From the NCBI GenBank assembly GCA_025594325.1, contig JANHCV010000004.1, forward strand, positions 1,426,001-1,490,000: a stretch of 64,000 nucleotides of DNA, written 5' to 3'. Within the stretch, counting starts at the first letter, position 1. Each line of letters opens with the position of its first letter. The notes under the pieces are model-generated. The model made no database searches, was not told the origin of the DNA, and saw nothing but the letters and a program-made list of their open reading frames with translations. Of the stretch, positions 45,237 to 56,336 are shown in pieces. The stretch is from Blastocladiella emersonii ATCC 22665. Lineage: Eukaryota; Blastocladiomycota; Blastocladiomycetes; Blastocladiales; Blastocladiaceae. A program made the translations under genes and the position numbers.

Positions 45237-45828
45237 GCGCCTTCCCCCTCTCCCCTTCCCATCTGTGAATACCTCCTCCCCTCTCTCTCATCGCGCGTGT
45301 TGGTGCGCTGCGCGCACTCACCCCCTTCTCCTCCTCGTCGCATGATATAGCCATGTCTCCGCTTTTGGATATCTTGGTCGCGTCGTTGCGTTCCGAGAGC
45401 GGGAACCGGGCAGTGTGCGCGTGCGGCTTCGCGTCCCTCTCTTTTCCCTACCTCACCCCCCACCCGCCCTGAATGTCGAATATCGGAACGTCAAGCTCGA
45501 AGAATGAAGAATCAATACACCCAAACTATTGCTAGTGAACCTCGCCTCTATTGATCGTGTGACGGACGGCCTCCGTCTCGAGCGCGCGGTTGGTTGATCT
45601 GCGAGTGTCCGCGCCTCGTTCGATCCCTGAGTCAACTCAGAACCGCGTTGACTGCTCTCGCGCAACTTGATGGTGACGGATCGGTGAACTCGGTTGCATG
45701 GCGAGTGGCGTTCATGACCCACGCTGCCTGATACCATGGCTGATCGCCCAACGACTCGTCGCATCAGCTTCAGTGCCAAGGTTGACGAGATGGTTGACAG
45801 TTAAGAGATCAATAAATACTAAGCTAGT
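45237..45828. other. Intergenic, convergent 3' ends
   Basis: About 590 bases between AAT and the first 7TM gene. The second half is less GC-rich. No gene or structured element is seen. Confidence 0.6.
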
Positions 45829-47881
45829 CTAATGTCCACCCTCCGCGTCCTCCTCCTTGCCCAGCAACTGCGCCAGTCGCGGCGGGAGGGACTTGTAAAG
45901 TGCCGCCCGGAAGTTCGTGTCCATGGCGAAGATGATGATCGGGTCCATGAGCGGCGAGAAGGTGATGAACAGGCACATGGTTGTGTCGAAGGCCACGGGC
46001 AGCCGGTGCTTCGTAAAGTAGCACATCAAGACTACACGACCACGCGTGCGTGTACGTTAGTTGGTGGTCGCGGCAGCGTCGAGCGAGAAACACGTACTCT
46101 GGATCACGAAGAGGATGAACGTCGAGAAGAAAGCCGCAAAGATGGTCAGCCCGCGCCGCATCAGGAGCGCCTCGATGTTGAGCTTCTTGAGCGCCTTGCG
46201 CTTCTTGCGCCGCGCCACATGGCTGCCCGTCTGCGCGTTGATCCCGGCGCCGTTCGACCCGCGGAGCCCCGCCTGCTGCTGCTGCTGCTGCCCCGCTCCG
46301 CCGGCGCCCGGCCGACTCGGCACACTCGCGTCGTCGCTGTCCATGGTCGACGAGCTCATGATCGACGACCCCAGCCCGTTATCCGCCGACGAGTCGCCGA
46401 GCGAACTGTCGGACGCGTTGCGGCTGCCCATCTCGCGCTTCGTGCCCGGCACCGCGAGCGTGTTGCCGCCGCCCGTCACGGGCGCGGCCAGCGACGCGAT
46501 ACCGCGGGTGAACGCCACGGACATGCGCCGGATCGGCGCGATCAGCTTGTCGCTCGCGCGCTTCGGGCGCATCGGACCCGCGGCCGCGGGCAGCTGACGC
46601 GACCCGCCGAGGATGTTGGAGCTCGAGTTCCGGATGTCGGGCAGCGCGCCGAGCACGCTGTTCGTGGTCGCCGTCGTCATGACCGTGTCGGTGGTCATCA
46701 CGGACTCGGACCCGAACGTCGTGCTCTTGAGCCCGACGCCAGTTCGGATCGTTTCGACCGACCCGCCGTTGGCCTTGATCAGGTGCGGCGGTGACATGGC
46801 GCCGTGCGGCGTCGTGGGACCGGCGCCCGGGCCGGTGCGCCGGCCCGCGACGGCCGCGGCTGCGCCGGCGGGCGCGTTGGGCGACCGGCTCGCGCCCGTC
46901 ATCTTGTTGAGCTTGCGGAACGACTTGCGCAGCTTGCGCACGATGGCCGAGTAGACGACTAGAGGGGCGGCGAGGGTCAGTGCACGGCAACGTTGCCGGA
47001 CAGCGACGGGATAGCGTACCCATCACGAGCTGAATGTTGGCCGTCATGACGCCGACGCTACACGAGAAAGTACCGTCAGTATGGTGTGGCATGTGCAGAG
47101 GACGCATCACACGCACGTACTCGAAGAACGTGAGCCACGTCGAGATGACCTCGCCGGACCCGAAATTCGGGTGGCAGAAGAGCCCCGACGCCGAGATGAC
47201 GGGCCGCGGGACCGTGAGCATGTGGAACATGCTGTTCCCCACGGCCAGCGCGAGCACGTTCCCGAAGGCCATGACCACGAGCTTGTTTGGGAGCTACGCG
47301 TACGCGAACGGGTCAAGACGCGTGGCGCAGGGCGAAAGCGCAAGGCAAGCGTACCTTGATCATCCGAAGGATGCACAGGAACCGCTCGGCCGAGACGACA
47401 AGCAGCTGCGCGACGAGCGCCGTGAGGAAGAAGACGTTGCCGCCCGCGTCGATTTGGCAATGGACCTACGAGATCGGGGAGGGTCAGTGGCCGTGGCCGA
47501 GGTCCGCGGCAGCGGGCGACGGCGTACGTATTGCCAAGACCGGTTGTAGAGGAAAACGGATTTGGTGGTCAGGATGAAGACACCGTAGACAATGTGTGTT
47601 GAGCTACAGCCGACACGAGCGTGAGCTCAAGGCCCAGTCACGGCCGGGCGAGCGAGGGCCACGCACCATAGCGCCAACGAGAGCATGTTCGAGGCGTTGA
47701 ACCCGAGCTGGTACACGACACCGGTCCTCACGAGCGCGACATTGAGGACGATGATGATGATAGCCTGCGCTATGCCTATCGAGTTGAAGAGAACCGCGCT
47801 GTCCTTGTTCGGGTACGCAAGGGGGTCCCATCCGACCCCCTTGTTCCACGCAATCAGCGAGTCCGGGTCGGTTGTGTTCAT
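45829..47881 (-). CDS. Rhodopsin-like seven-transmembrane receptor, paralog A
   Basis: Seven exons (47881-47667, 47603-47528, 47465-47355, 47293-47121, 47057-47020, 46958-46098, 46031-45829) encode 558 residues. Splicing yields seven hydrophobic helices. TM1 includes IGIAQAIIIIVLNVAL; TM2 contains IVYGVFILTTKSVF. TM3 ends LLVVSAERFLCIL, with ERF in the DRY position. TM4 includes NVLALAVGNSMFHML, followed by a loop with SGLFCHPNFG. TM5 runs into VVYSAIVRKLRKSF. The third cytosolic loop is about 250 residues, Ser/Gly-rich. TM6 includes FAAFFSTFILFVIQ, and TM7 has LMDPIIIF in place of NPxxY. No Lys occupies the retinal position, so it is not an opsin. It shares intron positions and motifs with the gene at 53.5-55.8 kb. 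The ligand is unknown. Confidence 0.75.
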
Positions 47882-48349
47882 GGGCTAGCTTCGCAGTGGC
47901 ACTGTTCGAGAGAGCCAGATTCACGGGTCGAGATAGGAGAGAGCGCGGCCGGAGCCCGATCTGAACGGGCCATCCGTATTCGGTGACACAGCGACAGGTG
48001 TCGACTTGGGCCGGGGGACGAGTGGCCCTGTCCGCCGGACCGATTCCTCGGCAGTGCAGTGCAGTGCAGTGCAGTGCTGGGGCGGCTCTCCCACCGCATT
48101 CGCGGCAGTGCAGAGTGCGGGGGACGCAGTTTGCCCGGTGCGTACGGTGCGGAAAGCCATTTGCGCGCGATTAGGCTGGGAGACGTGGCTGCCGAGGACG
48201 CGTCGCGGCGCGGCACGCTACGAGACACGGCCGCGGGTGACATCACGTTTTATGAGACGCGACGCGCGAGACATCTCACGTTTTCGGTCCGCGCATAGCC
48301 GAAACGGCATTCCAATCACAGATATATATGGCCTCCAATCGCACATCGC
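47882..48349. other. Intergenic region upstream of 7TM paralog A
   Basis: About 470 bases with a short tandem repeat (48051-48075) and partial relatives of the composite motif around 48230-48280. No gene is seen. Confidence 0.55.
48051..48075. repeat. Pentanucleotide tandem repeat (GCAGT)5
   Basis: Five perfect copies of GCAGT, about 170 bases upstream of the ATG of the 7TM gene. A simple repeat likely to vary in copy number among strains. Confidence 0.9.
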
Positions 48350-49538
48350 TTACACGGGCGCAGCGCCGCCGATCCCGGCCACGTCCTCGTAGAAGAAGTT
48401 GACGTTGGGCGGGAGCGGCGGCACGTCGATCTGGTCGCGCAGCTCGAGCCCATTGGCCTTGACATCCAGCAGGCGCAGGCGCACCGTGATGTCGGTCAGG
48501 CTCTGGATGAACTCGGTCGTGTCCTTGTTGACGATACCGCGCGACAGCAGCAGGTTGAGCCCGTCGGTCCACTCGGAGAACTGCGTCGCCGACGTGCAGA
48601 TCAGGTGCAGCAGCCCGTTGTCGGGCCCGCCCATCAGCGAGAAGCACAGCGTCGATACCTCGGACCCGCTCCCGCCCGACGGCAGACGCGTCCGGACCAG
48701 GGGAGCTTGCACCGTGGCGCTGGGCACGGGCGGGACGCCGCCGGGTGGGAGCGGCGGCGGCGGAGGCACGATGTTGGTGCTCGACGTGCTCGAGGTCAGG
48801 TTCACGGTGAAGGCCGGCGCGAGCGGCTGCGCGCTCAGGCTCGAGACGTGCGACGCGCCGCCGGGCACGGGCGTCGGGCCCGGCGACGTGGCCGCGTGTA
48901 TTGGCGAGCTGAGGCCCGTCAGAACGTCGGTCACGGCGCTGAGCTCGACTACACGTCACTGGGTCAGCGAGATGTGATGGCGAGACGCGGCGAGGCGAGC
49001 GTACTGCGCTCGGTGAGCTGGTCGAGGTTCGGCTTGCGGTCGAGCTTCTCGGGAAAGTCGCCGTAGTGGAGCGTGCGCTTGGTTCCACTCAGGTAGCAGA
49101 AGCGGTACTGCAGCGGCTTGTTGCTGCGCTTCGGGCTCGACCCGCCGCCGTCACGCCCGCCGCCGCCCGACGAGGTGGGCGACGACGACGAGTTGCCGTG
49201 CATGCCCGGCGGGATCTGGAACCACGCGCCCGTGAACAGGCACGACAGCCGCTGCTGCCGCAGGAAGTTGTACGACTCGCGGTACACGACCTCGCGCAGC
49301 TCCCTACATGACCGATTGCGTAAGGATCGGCTTCCGAGGAGACCAAGACAGAGACGCACTTGACAGCGGGCTGACTCATGAGCTCCTCATCCTCGTCAAT
49401 GTCCTTGGGGCTGCGCGCCGGCGAGCCGCCCGGGGTCGGGGTCGTGGGCGTCGCGGTCCCGGGCGCCGGGCTGCCCCCGCCGCTCCCGCCGCCACCGCTC
49501 GGCATCAGCGTAGTCACTTGCGGCCTCGAGTCCGACAT
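48350..49538 (-). CDS. ELMO-type PH domain protein
   Basis: Exons 49538-49360, 49303-49005 and 48948-48350 encode 358 residues. After a Gly/Ser/Pro-rich N-terminus comes the region found at the C-terminus of ELMO proteins: a helix FLRQQRLSCLFTGAWFQIP, then YRFCYLSGTKRTLHYGDFPEK, SLMGGPDNGLLHLICTS, QFSEWTDGLNLLLSRG and TVRLRLLDVKANGLEL. These align segment by segment with human ELMO1 (YCRLSPNHKVLHYGD, IWIDGLNALLG, MKLRLLDLENIQI). The armadillo and ELMO domains are absent. In animals and amoebae, ELMO with DOCK activates Rac downstream of chemoattractant receptors. Disordered inserts lie inside the PH loops. It is next to a 7TM receptor gene on the same strand. Confidence 0.75.
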
Positions 49539-49729
49539 AGTTGCTTTGCTTTAAGTGTGCGGCGAGGAGAGATCGGAGCAGCAACTCGACCAGGTGCGGC
49601 GCGACGCGTCGTTTCGCAGCTGCAGCCTTCACGTGAGACGCGACGCGTGCCCGGCCTGCGCGGCCTCGTCCCTTTCGCGACTAGTTGCCCTCGCCTTCCT
49701 GCCCTCCTCATCGCCGCAAGGTAACTGCA

Positions 49730-52135
49730 ATGTCATCGAACCTCGCACCGAGTGCAGCGGACCTGCGCCGGGTCATTGACCAGCTCGCGCGGCCGCCGTT
49801 CAGCAAGCGGCTGTCGGTGGTCGCGCTACACGACGACCTCCCGCACCCGGACTTTGTTGCGCTGCTGAACGAGGTGGTCGCGCACGTCGACAGCGGCACG
49901 CCCAACTCGCCGCACGCCCTCGATATCCGCAACGAGCTGCCCGAGGTCACGGCCAACCGCATCGCCGACTTTTGTGTCGGGTCGCTCGGATACGCTGGCG
50001 GGAACAAGCATGCGCGATGGCATGGATCGCGAGAGTGTGGTGCTGATGCCTCACGTTGGGTGTAGGGACGATGTCGCGAACAACATCCTGAGCGGCCAGG
50101 AGCGGTCCGCGCTGCTGCACCTCATGTGCTTCCTGCTCTCGGACGTGCAGGCGCTGCAGCAGGCCGCGTACAAGTCGCGCTTCTGCCGGCCTCTCGACAT
50201 TCCGCTCGAGTTCTCGGGCGACGACCGTACGCGTTCTTGCGCTTCCTAGTCCGAGTTTGGGACACTCACCGCCGCATTTCCCGTGTAGAACTCCAACAAC
50301 TCGTCCAGCAGCTGCAGGAGCGCCAAGCCGAGTTTGCCGAGACGCTCGCGCAGGCGGAGCAGATGCATGAGGCGTCGCAGCAGACGGCGGATCTCAAGCG
50401 CGACATCAGCCAAATGGAGGAGGAGAAGCAGCTCGTCCAGAGCAAGATCCAGCTGATGCAGCGCAAGGTCGCGGACATGGTACGCGCGTTCAACTTCACA
50501 CCCCTACAACCCTCTCTCATCTCCCGCCGCTGTAGCCCAACGCGACGCAGTGGCTCCAGGCCGCGCGCGCGCTCCGCACCGAGCAGGAGCAAGACCGTGC
50601 GCTGACGGACCGCGTCAAGGACCTGCGCGTGCAGCTGGCCTCGGTCGACGAGCGGCTCAGCCAGGCGCAGCGCCGGCTCGCGGACACCAAGGAGATGTCG
50701 CGCGCCGAGCCGCAGAACTTGCTCGGCAAGCTCGAGCGCGAGGTGCAGACCAACCGGTTCCTCGCCAAGGAGAAGCTGCCCAAGGACCTCTCCAACGTGC
50801 TCCAGGCCGTCGCTCTGCTCCAGCGCATCGCGAGCGAGGCGCCGTGGGGTCCCGCTGACCTGCTCAAGCTCGAGCACGAGGTCGAGACGCTCGGCGAGGA
50901 GCTCAAGGATCTGACTGAGCGACGCGTCAAGAACCAGTACGCCGGATCGTCCTCGCACGCTTCGAACACGGGCTAACGCGAGCCCGCTGTAGCAACACGC
51001 AGGACAAGCTCGCGCTGTTTCGGCAACAGGCGACGGTCGTGGCCAACAAGCGCAACGCGACAGCCGACCGCCTGCGCGAGGCGACGGCGGCCATGGACAC
51101 GCTGCGCACGCAGCACGCGGCGGCCATGGCCAACGCGCCCAAGGCCAGCTCGCGGATCCCGCGCGGCGACGAGTTCAAGGCGTACGTGGCCGAGCTGCGC
51201 ACCAAGTCCAACGCGTACAAGGCGAAACGCGCCGAGCTCGCGGCGCTCCAGTCCGAGTTCACCATCGCGGCGCGCACCCGCGAAATCCTCGCCGAGAAAC
51301 GCACCGCGGCCGACCGCGCCCTGCAGGCGCTCGAGCAGCGGCACGGCGTGTCAGGGCTCCGCAACACGCGGACCACGCTCGAGGAGGTGTCGGGCAAGAA
51401 GGGCGACCTCGACGTCGCGAAAGCCGAGGCCGTCGACGACATGTCGACGCTCGTGCAGTCGCTCGTCAAGGCGGTCCAGGACAAGAAGGCGGTGCTGGCG
51501 CCGTCGATCGCCGAGCTCAAGCAGCAGCGCGCGGCGCTCGGCGAGCTCGAGGCCGTGCACGCCGAGCGCAAGCGCGCCTACGACAACGTGGTGCTGGCGC
51601 TCGAGACGGAGATCACGCAGCTGATCGGCGACATCCGCGGGCTGCGCGCCGAGGCCGCCGCCGACGCGTCGCGCTGGCACTTTGTCACGCACATGATCGG
51701 GTCCATGGACGTGGCCATGGACACGGTCCTGCAGGAGATGAAGGTGTACATTGGCAACGCCGACGACGTCGACGCCGCCGTCAAGGCCCGCGGGTTCCGC
51801 TCGTGGCGCGACCTGTACCAGCGCAAGGTGTTCGAGGGCGAGGCCCAGGCGCGACAGCTCCACGAGCAGCTCAAGCGCGTCCACGAGTCGCACGCCCAGA
51901 ACATCGTCCAGCTCCAGCACTTTGCCACCGCGAAACAGCTGCTCGCGCTCCGCGTCGCCGCCAACAAGAAGCTCATGGAGCGCGCCGCACGCGGGGATAC
52001 GGGCAACTCGCGGACCGGCGCGGGTGATGGCGGCGAGGTCTACATGGTTCGCTTTCCGCCGTATGGGTCCTGTGCGCGCGCTGACCCTGCCTCGATGTGT
52101 AGGGCGCCAACGAGCAGCGGCTCGTCATCTCATGA
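49730..52135 (+). CDS. IFT81: Intraflagellar transport protein 81
   Basis: Six exons (49730-49980, 50066-50226, 50289-50479, 50536-50936, 50993-52046, 52103-52135) encode 696 residues; human IFT81 has 676. The N-terminal calponin-homology-like tubulin-binding domain shows LDIRNELPEVTANRIADF and, after the first intron, SALLHLMCFLLSDVQALQQAAYKSRF with LDIPLEF. The remainder is coiled coil with DISQMEEEKQLVQSKI and DKLALFRQQATVV, matching IFT81. IFT81 with IFT74 binds and carries tubulin in the IFT-B complex, so this gene implies a flagellated cell stage. The first donor (GTCGCT at 49981) is the only one I found that preserves frame and is the least certain junction. The last exon codes only ten residues. 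Confidence 0.9.
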
Positions 52136-52296
52136 GGCAGACACGTTGTACGAACTCAATGAACACTCTTGAACCTTGATCGTCGCGCAAGAGAGGCAGC
52201 AGGGCGAGACAAGCTACGATCGATAGAGATGATGGGGGAGGGACAATGACATATAACAACAGGGAGGTAAAACAACAAACAGAGTGCGCCGACCAC

Positions 52297-53271
52297 TTAA
52301 CGCTTGACCCAAGCGAACTTCTTGCGGGCCTTCTTCTGACCCGGCTTCTTGCGTTCCACCTGGCGCGTGTCGTTGTCGAGCAGGGCGGCGGCCTCGAGGT
52401 CGTCGCGCGCCGCTGGCTCATGTACGGCGAGGGCGCGGGCGACGGCGACAGCGGTCGCCTCGGCCTGGCCCGTCGGCCCGCCGCCGTTGACGACGGCCCA
52501 CACGTTGTACTTGCCGTAGGCCTTGGCGACCTGCAGCGGGAAACTCGCCGACTCGACCTCGCGGCGGAGGAAGTAGTCGGCGATCGGGGTCCCGTTCACA
52601 AAGTACTGCCCGTTGCCCGGGACGACGGTGGCGACGGCGCGCGACGTCTTGCGCGAGCCCGTGGCGACGGCGCGACCAAAGGCGTCGGGGACCTTGGGCG
52701 CGGCCGACTCGGCGGCAACTGCGGCCTTGTTGAGGAACGGCACCAGGAACTTGCTGTTGGCGACGGGGTTGGCGAGCACCGCGTCGTGCACGAGCTTGCT
52801 GGCGGCGGCGATCTCGGCGATCCCCTCGGGGGTCTCCGGGTCGGCCGTGATGGGCGCGAGCGCGGGGAGGGCGCCGACGCGCAGCGCCAACAGGTGCAGG
52901 ACGAGGGTCTCGTACTGCTGCTCCGACAGCGTCAGGGCCATCTCCTGCATCAGCACGTCGCGCGACTTGAAGGCGCGGCGCACCGCGTCGTACGCGGCCG
53001 GGTTCGCCTTGATGGTCTCGACGGCCTCGGCCGCCTCCATGGCGCCGCCCAGCCGCGTCGTCAGCTCCTGGACCAGGTCGTAGTACTTGGCGTTGCCCGT
53101 GAAGTACGCGGGCGTCGCGGGCCGGCTCGTGCCGTGCATGTCGATCGACATGGACATGGCGCGGCGGGACGACGAGGCCGCGGCGGCGAGGATGGGGCGT
53201 GCCGCGAGGGCAGCTGCGCCACGGCACGCCAGCCCCGCGGAGACGGAGGCCACCAGCGAGCGGCGAAGCAT
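52297..53271 (-). CDS. MRPS9: Mitochondrial small-subunit ribosomal protein uS9m
   Basis: Intronless, 324 residues. The start is Arg/Ala/Ser-rich, as for a mitochondrial presequence. The C-terminal 130 residues are the universal uS9 domain: GNGQYFVNGTPIADYF, LQVAKAYGKYNVWAVVNGGG, TGQAEATAVAVARAL, and a basic tail ending KKARKKFAWVKR that would reach the ribosomal P-site. The N-terminal half (about 40-190) is a helical mitochondrion-specific extension. The overlapping antisense frame is a GC-driven shadow. It is convergent with IFT81, with the stops about 160 bases apart. Confidence 0.92.
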   Translation of the reverse strand: MLRRSLVASVSAGLACRGAAALAARPILAAAASSSRRAMSMSIDMHGTSRPATPAYFTGNAKYYDLVQELTTRLGGAMEAAEAVETIKANPAAYDAVRRAFKSRDVLMQEMALTLSEQQYETLVLHLLALRVGALPALAPITADPETPEGIAEIAAASKLVHDAVLANPVANSKFLVPFLNKAAVAAESAAPKVPDAFGRAVATGSRKTSRAVATVVPGNGQYFVNGTPIADYFLRREVESASFPLQVAKAYGKYNVWAVVNGGGPTGQAEATAVAVARALAVHEPAARDDLEAAALLDNDTRQVERKKPGQKKARKKFAWVKR

Positions 53272-53514
53272 GATGTGTCGATTACGTTGCAGGGACTGAG
53301 CGAGTGCTTCGCAATGGCGGATTCGTGATGCGTGGCCGGGTCGAGCTCGATTCGGTCGCTCGCGGCGGAGCGGCGGCAGAGTGTTTGAAGAGCTTAGCTG
53401 CAGATCACCCCGCCGTCACCTGACCGACTCAACACTGAAGGACGCTACGCGTTTTCGCTGCCGTTTTCCCTCTCTCCTCAGTCGCAAGGGCTAGGTGAAC
53501 CATGTATCTGGATG

Positions 53515-55838
53515 CTACGACTTGGACCTGCTCGAGCCGCGCGACTTTTTGCTCTTGGGCCACAGCCCGAACGAGCGCAGCCGCGTGATGGATGCGCGAC
53601 GAAAGTTGCGGTCCTGGGACGCGATGATGAGCGGGTCGAGGGCCACGCCACCGCAAATGACGAGCGTCATGACTATACAGGTGTTGGTGTCAGTCCCGGT
53701 CCGAGACGGGCGTGGGTGAGAGCAACGTACCCTTGTCCACGTTCGCGTCGATCCGCTCGCCCGTGATCCACGCGTGGAAGAGGTGGATCATGAACATGAT
53801 CCACGTCGACGAGAAACTGAGGAAGACGAGCAGCCCACGCCGTAGGAGGAGCGCCTCGGCGCGGAGCAGGCGCATCTCGCTGCGCTGTTTGCGCCGCCGC
53901 TTGCTCGGCGACGACAGCGGCGGGCCCGACGACCGCGACCCGTCGCCCGACGTCACGGATCGCGTACCGGCCTGCACGAGCGGGAGCGCCGTAGTAGACG
54001 TGGAACCCTGCGCCGTCAGCCCGCTCATGGGCGAGGTCGCACCCGGTGCAGGCGACGACGGGCTAGCGGTGTGCCCGGTCCGCGTCGCCGCCGCCGCGGC
54101 AGGCGGCCGCGCGAGCTGCCCCGACTCGCTGTTGAGGCTGATATGGCTCCCGACCCAGTCGCCCGTGCGGTTGCTCTGCGTGACCGACGACGTCCCCTGG
54201 TCCGTCGTATCGCCGCCGCCGCCGCTCGTCCCGTCCTCGTCGTAGTCGTCCTCGGTCCGCACGCCGATCCCGAGCTCCGGGATCTGCACCCGCGATATCC
54301 GCCGCATCTGCCGCCCAAGCGTCGCCGTCAGCCGCGACAGCGTCAGGTGCGCGCCCCGGCCCGCCACGGCGTCCCCGCTGCCGCGGCTCGCGCGCGACGG
54401 CGGCTCCTGTGCCATCATCCGCTCGCGCGCGACGGTCCCGACACCGACGAAGCTGAGCCGGAACGTCGGTTGTTGCGGGCTGAGTCCGTCGGCTTCCTCC
54501 GCGGACGCGTTGGACTCGTCGTCGGCGTCGTTTGGCTCCTCGATCAGCGGCAGCGGCGGTTCGAGCAGGAGCGGCGGGGGCCGTGGGACCGGCCCATCGT
54601 CCATGGGCGACGCCGGGAGCGGAACGTCGGCCCCGTTGACGACCGTCACGGCGGGCCGGTTGCGGTCGCGGTCGTCCTTGCCGGGAATGTGGATCACGAC
54701 GGACTTGGCCGCCGGCCGCTCCGTCGGCGACTGCTGCTGCTGCGGCTCGGGGAGCGCCGACTCGGACTTGAGTGTCGGGTCGACGATCATGGCGCCGACC
54801 GAGGTCGGGTTCTGGCCCCACGAGGATGGATGTTGTTGTGTCGACGGGCCCGAGGCGGCGGACGTCGGCGGCTGGTTCTTGCGCGAGAGGTTGGCCTTGC
54901 GGAAGCTCGTGCGCAGCTGCTTGATGATGATCGCGTAGACCGCTACACGCAAAACCCGCTTGTTAGTTGCATTTCTGGGGAGCACGGTGGAGGCGACAGT
55001 GCCACGTACCAACGACCGTGAGTAGGTTGAAGTTGATGATGACGAGGTCAATGTACGTGACGACGACCATCTCGCCCGACACGCCGAACGCGGGCCCGCA
55101 GAACAGTCTAGACGAGCGCTCGTCAGTTCACTCGGTGGGGAGGTTGCGTGGACACAGGAAGAGTCGTACCCGCTATTCGAGATGGTCGGATTCGGGCCGA
55201 AGAACCAGTGGATGAAGGCGAAGAGGCCGCCCGTCCCCCACGCGCCGAGCGCGGCAGACCAGATGATTCGTGGCGGGACCTTGATCAGCTTCTTGATGGA
55301 CAGGTACCGCTCCATGGAGATGGTGAGCATGGCAAAAACCGAACTACAAACAGACGTCGCGTGAGTAAGCTTGAGGACGGCCGAGGCGCGACAGCCGCTT
55401 ACGGACCTGGAGAGCGCGAACGTGTTCATGCTCGAGTCGAGGATGCAGTGGATCCGGTCCCACCGCAGGTTGACGAGGAAGAAGACCTTGGTGATGAACA
55501 CGCAGAGGCCGTAGACAAAGTTGTTGATGCTACGTCCGCGTGGTTCGCGCGTCAGCGTGCATCCGTCGCATTACACGCCAGCCGCCGTACCAAAAAAGAA
55601 TCGAGAGCAGGTTCGCCGGGTTCGTGCGATGTAGCCGTGACGAGAACCCGACCCAGACCACGAACCCGTTGAGGATCATGGCACAGAGCACCTGGAACAT
55701 GTTGACGAGGTGAAAGGCGACGGTCTCGCTCATGGGCGTCCGCCAGTCCATGGGGTTCCACCATTCCCGCCTCAGCAGGATCTCAGCAACGTCGGTGGTC
55801 GGGTACGGCTCGATGCCGTCGAACCACGCGGGCGGCAT
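53515..55838 (-). CDS. Rhodopsin-like seven-transmembrane receptor, paralog B
   Basis: Six exons (55838-55591, 55529-55407, 55343-55170, 55107-55010, 54942-53731, 53672-53515) encode 670 residues. Helices parallel those of paralog A. TM2 includes NNFVYGLCVFITKVFFLV, and TM3 ends FAMLTISMERYLSIKKL, with ERY at the DRY position. TM4 contains WSAALGAWGTGGLFAFI, followed by the shared SGLFCGPAFG loop. TM5 is DLVIINFNLLTVVAVYAIII, and TM6 contains LVFLSFSSTWIMFMI. TM7 has VALDPLIIAS for NPxxY, then DRNFRR as helix 8. The third cytosolic loop is about 370 residues, Ser/Pro/Thr-rich and probably phosphorylated. No retinal Lys is present. Introns sit in the same helices as in paralog A, supporting common descent. 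The ligand is unknown. Confidence 0.75.
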
Positions 55839-56336
55839 GATGGCGGGAGGCGAGTTGGAGGCGGCGAGGGGCGAAGGGGCGAAGGGGCGAACGTCGCCGG
55901 TAGCGAGGAGTGCACGTTCAAGCGCGTGCGAGTTCCATAGTTTGCAGGAGCTGCGTGTGCTTCATTGACAGCAATTCTACCGCCGTGTCGTTTGCATGTA
56001 GAGCGAGCGAGCCGCAATCTGGTGCTGGTGCGCGCCGGCCAGCTGAGAGTATTCTCGTCGTCTTCCTTCAGATTTGGAGACGGGTGCGCGGTCTCCCACC
56101 CGTTGCGCGAAGAATATCAGCGCGCGCGTGTGCGACTGAAATTAGCGATTCCCGGCGGGTCGGCGCAACACGCGTCGCGCGTTTTGCCTCGCGCGGGAGA
56201 CGCGTTGCGATATCACGTGAGAGGCGCGCTGATCGCGTTTGCCCTGCGCGGCGCAGCGCAGGCCGCGTTGTGCGCGCACCTTGGGCGGCAAGCTCGCCGC
56301 CATCCGCCCGCTCCCTCCTCTCCCGTCGCTCCGAAA
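55839..56336. other. Divergent promoter region, 7TM paralog B and AP-endonuclease-like gene
   Basis: About 500 bases between two divergent starts, carrying the best copy of the composite motif (56197-56220). No gene is seen. Confidence 0.6.
56197..56220 (+). promoter_or_regulatory. Composite ACGCGT/CACGTG intergenic motif, copy 7
   Basis: GAGACGCGT, spacer TGCGATAT, CACGTGA, the closest match to the consensus. It lies 117 bases upstream of the AP-endonuclease-like ATG and about 360 bases from the 7TM paralog B ATG. Confidence 0.5.

Noticed and set aside
45829-55838. Idea that the two 7TM proteins are opsins
   Set aside because: The TM7 position six residues before the NPxxY-like motif is Thr in one and Cys in the other, so the retinal-linking Lys is missing.
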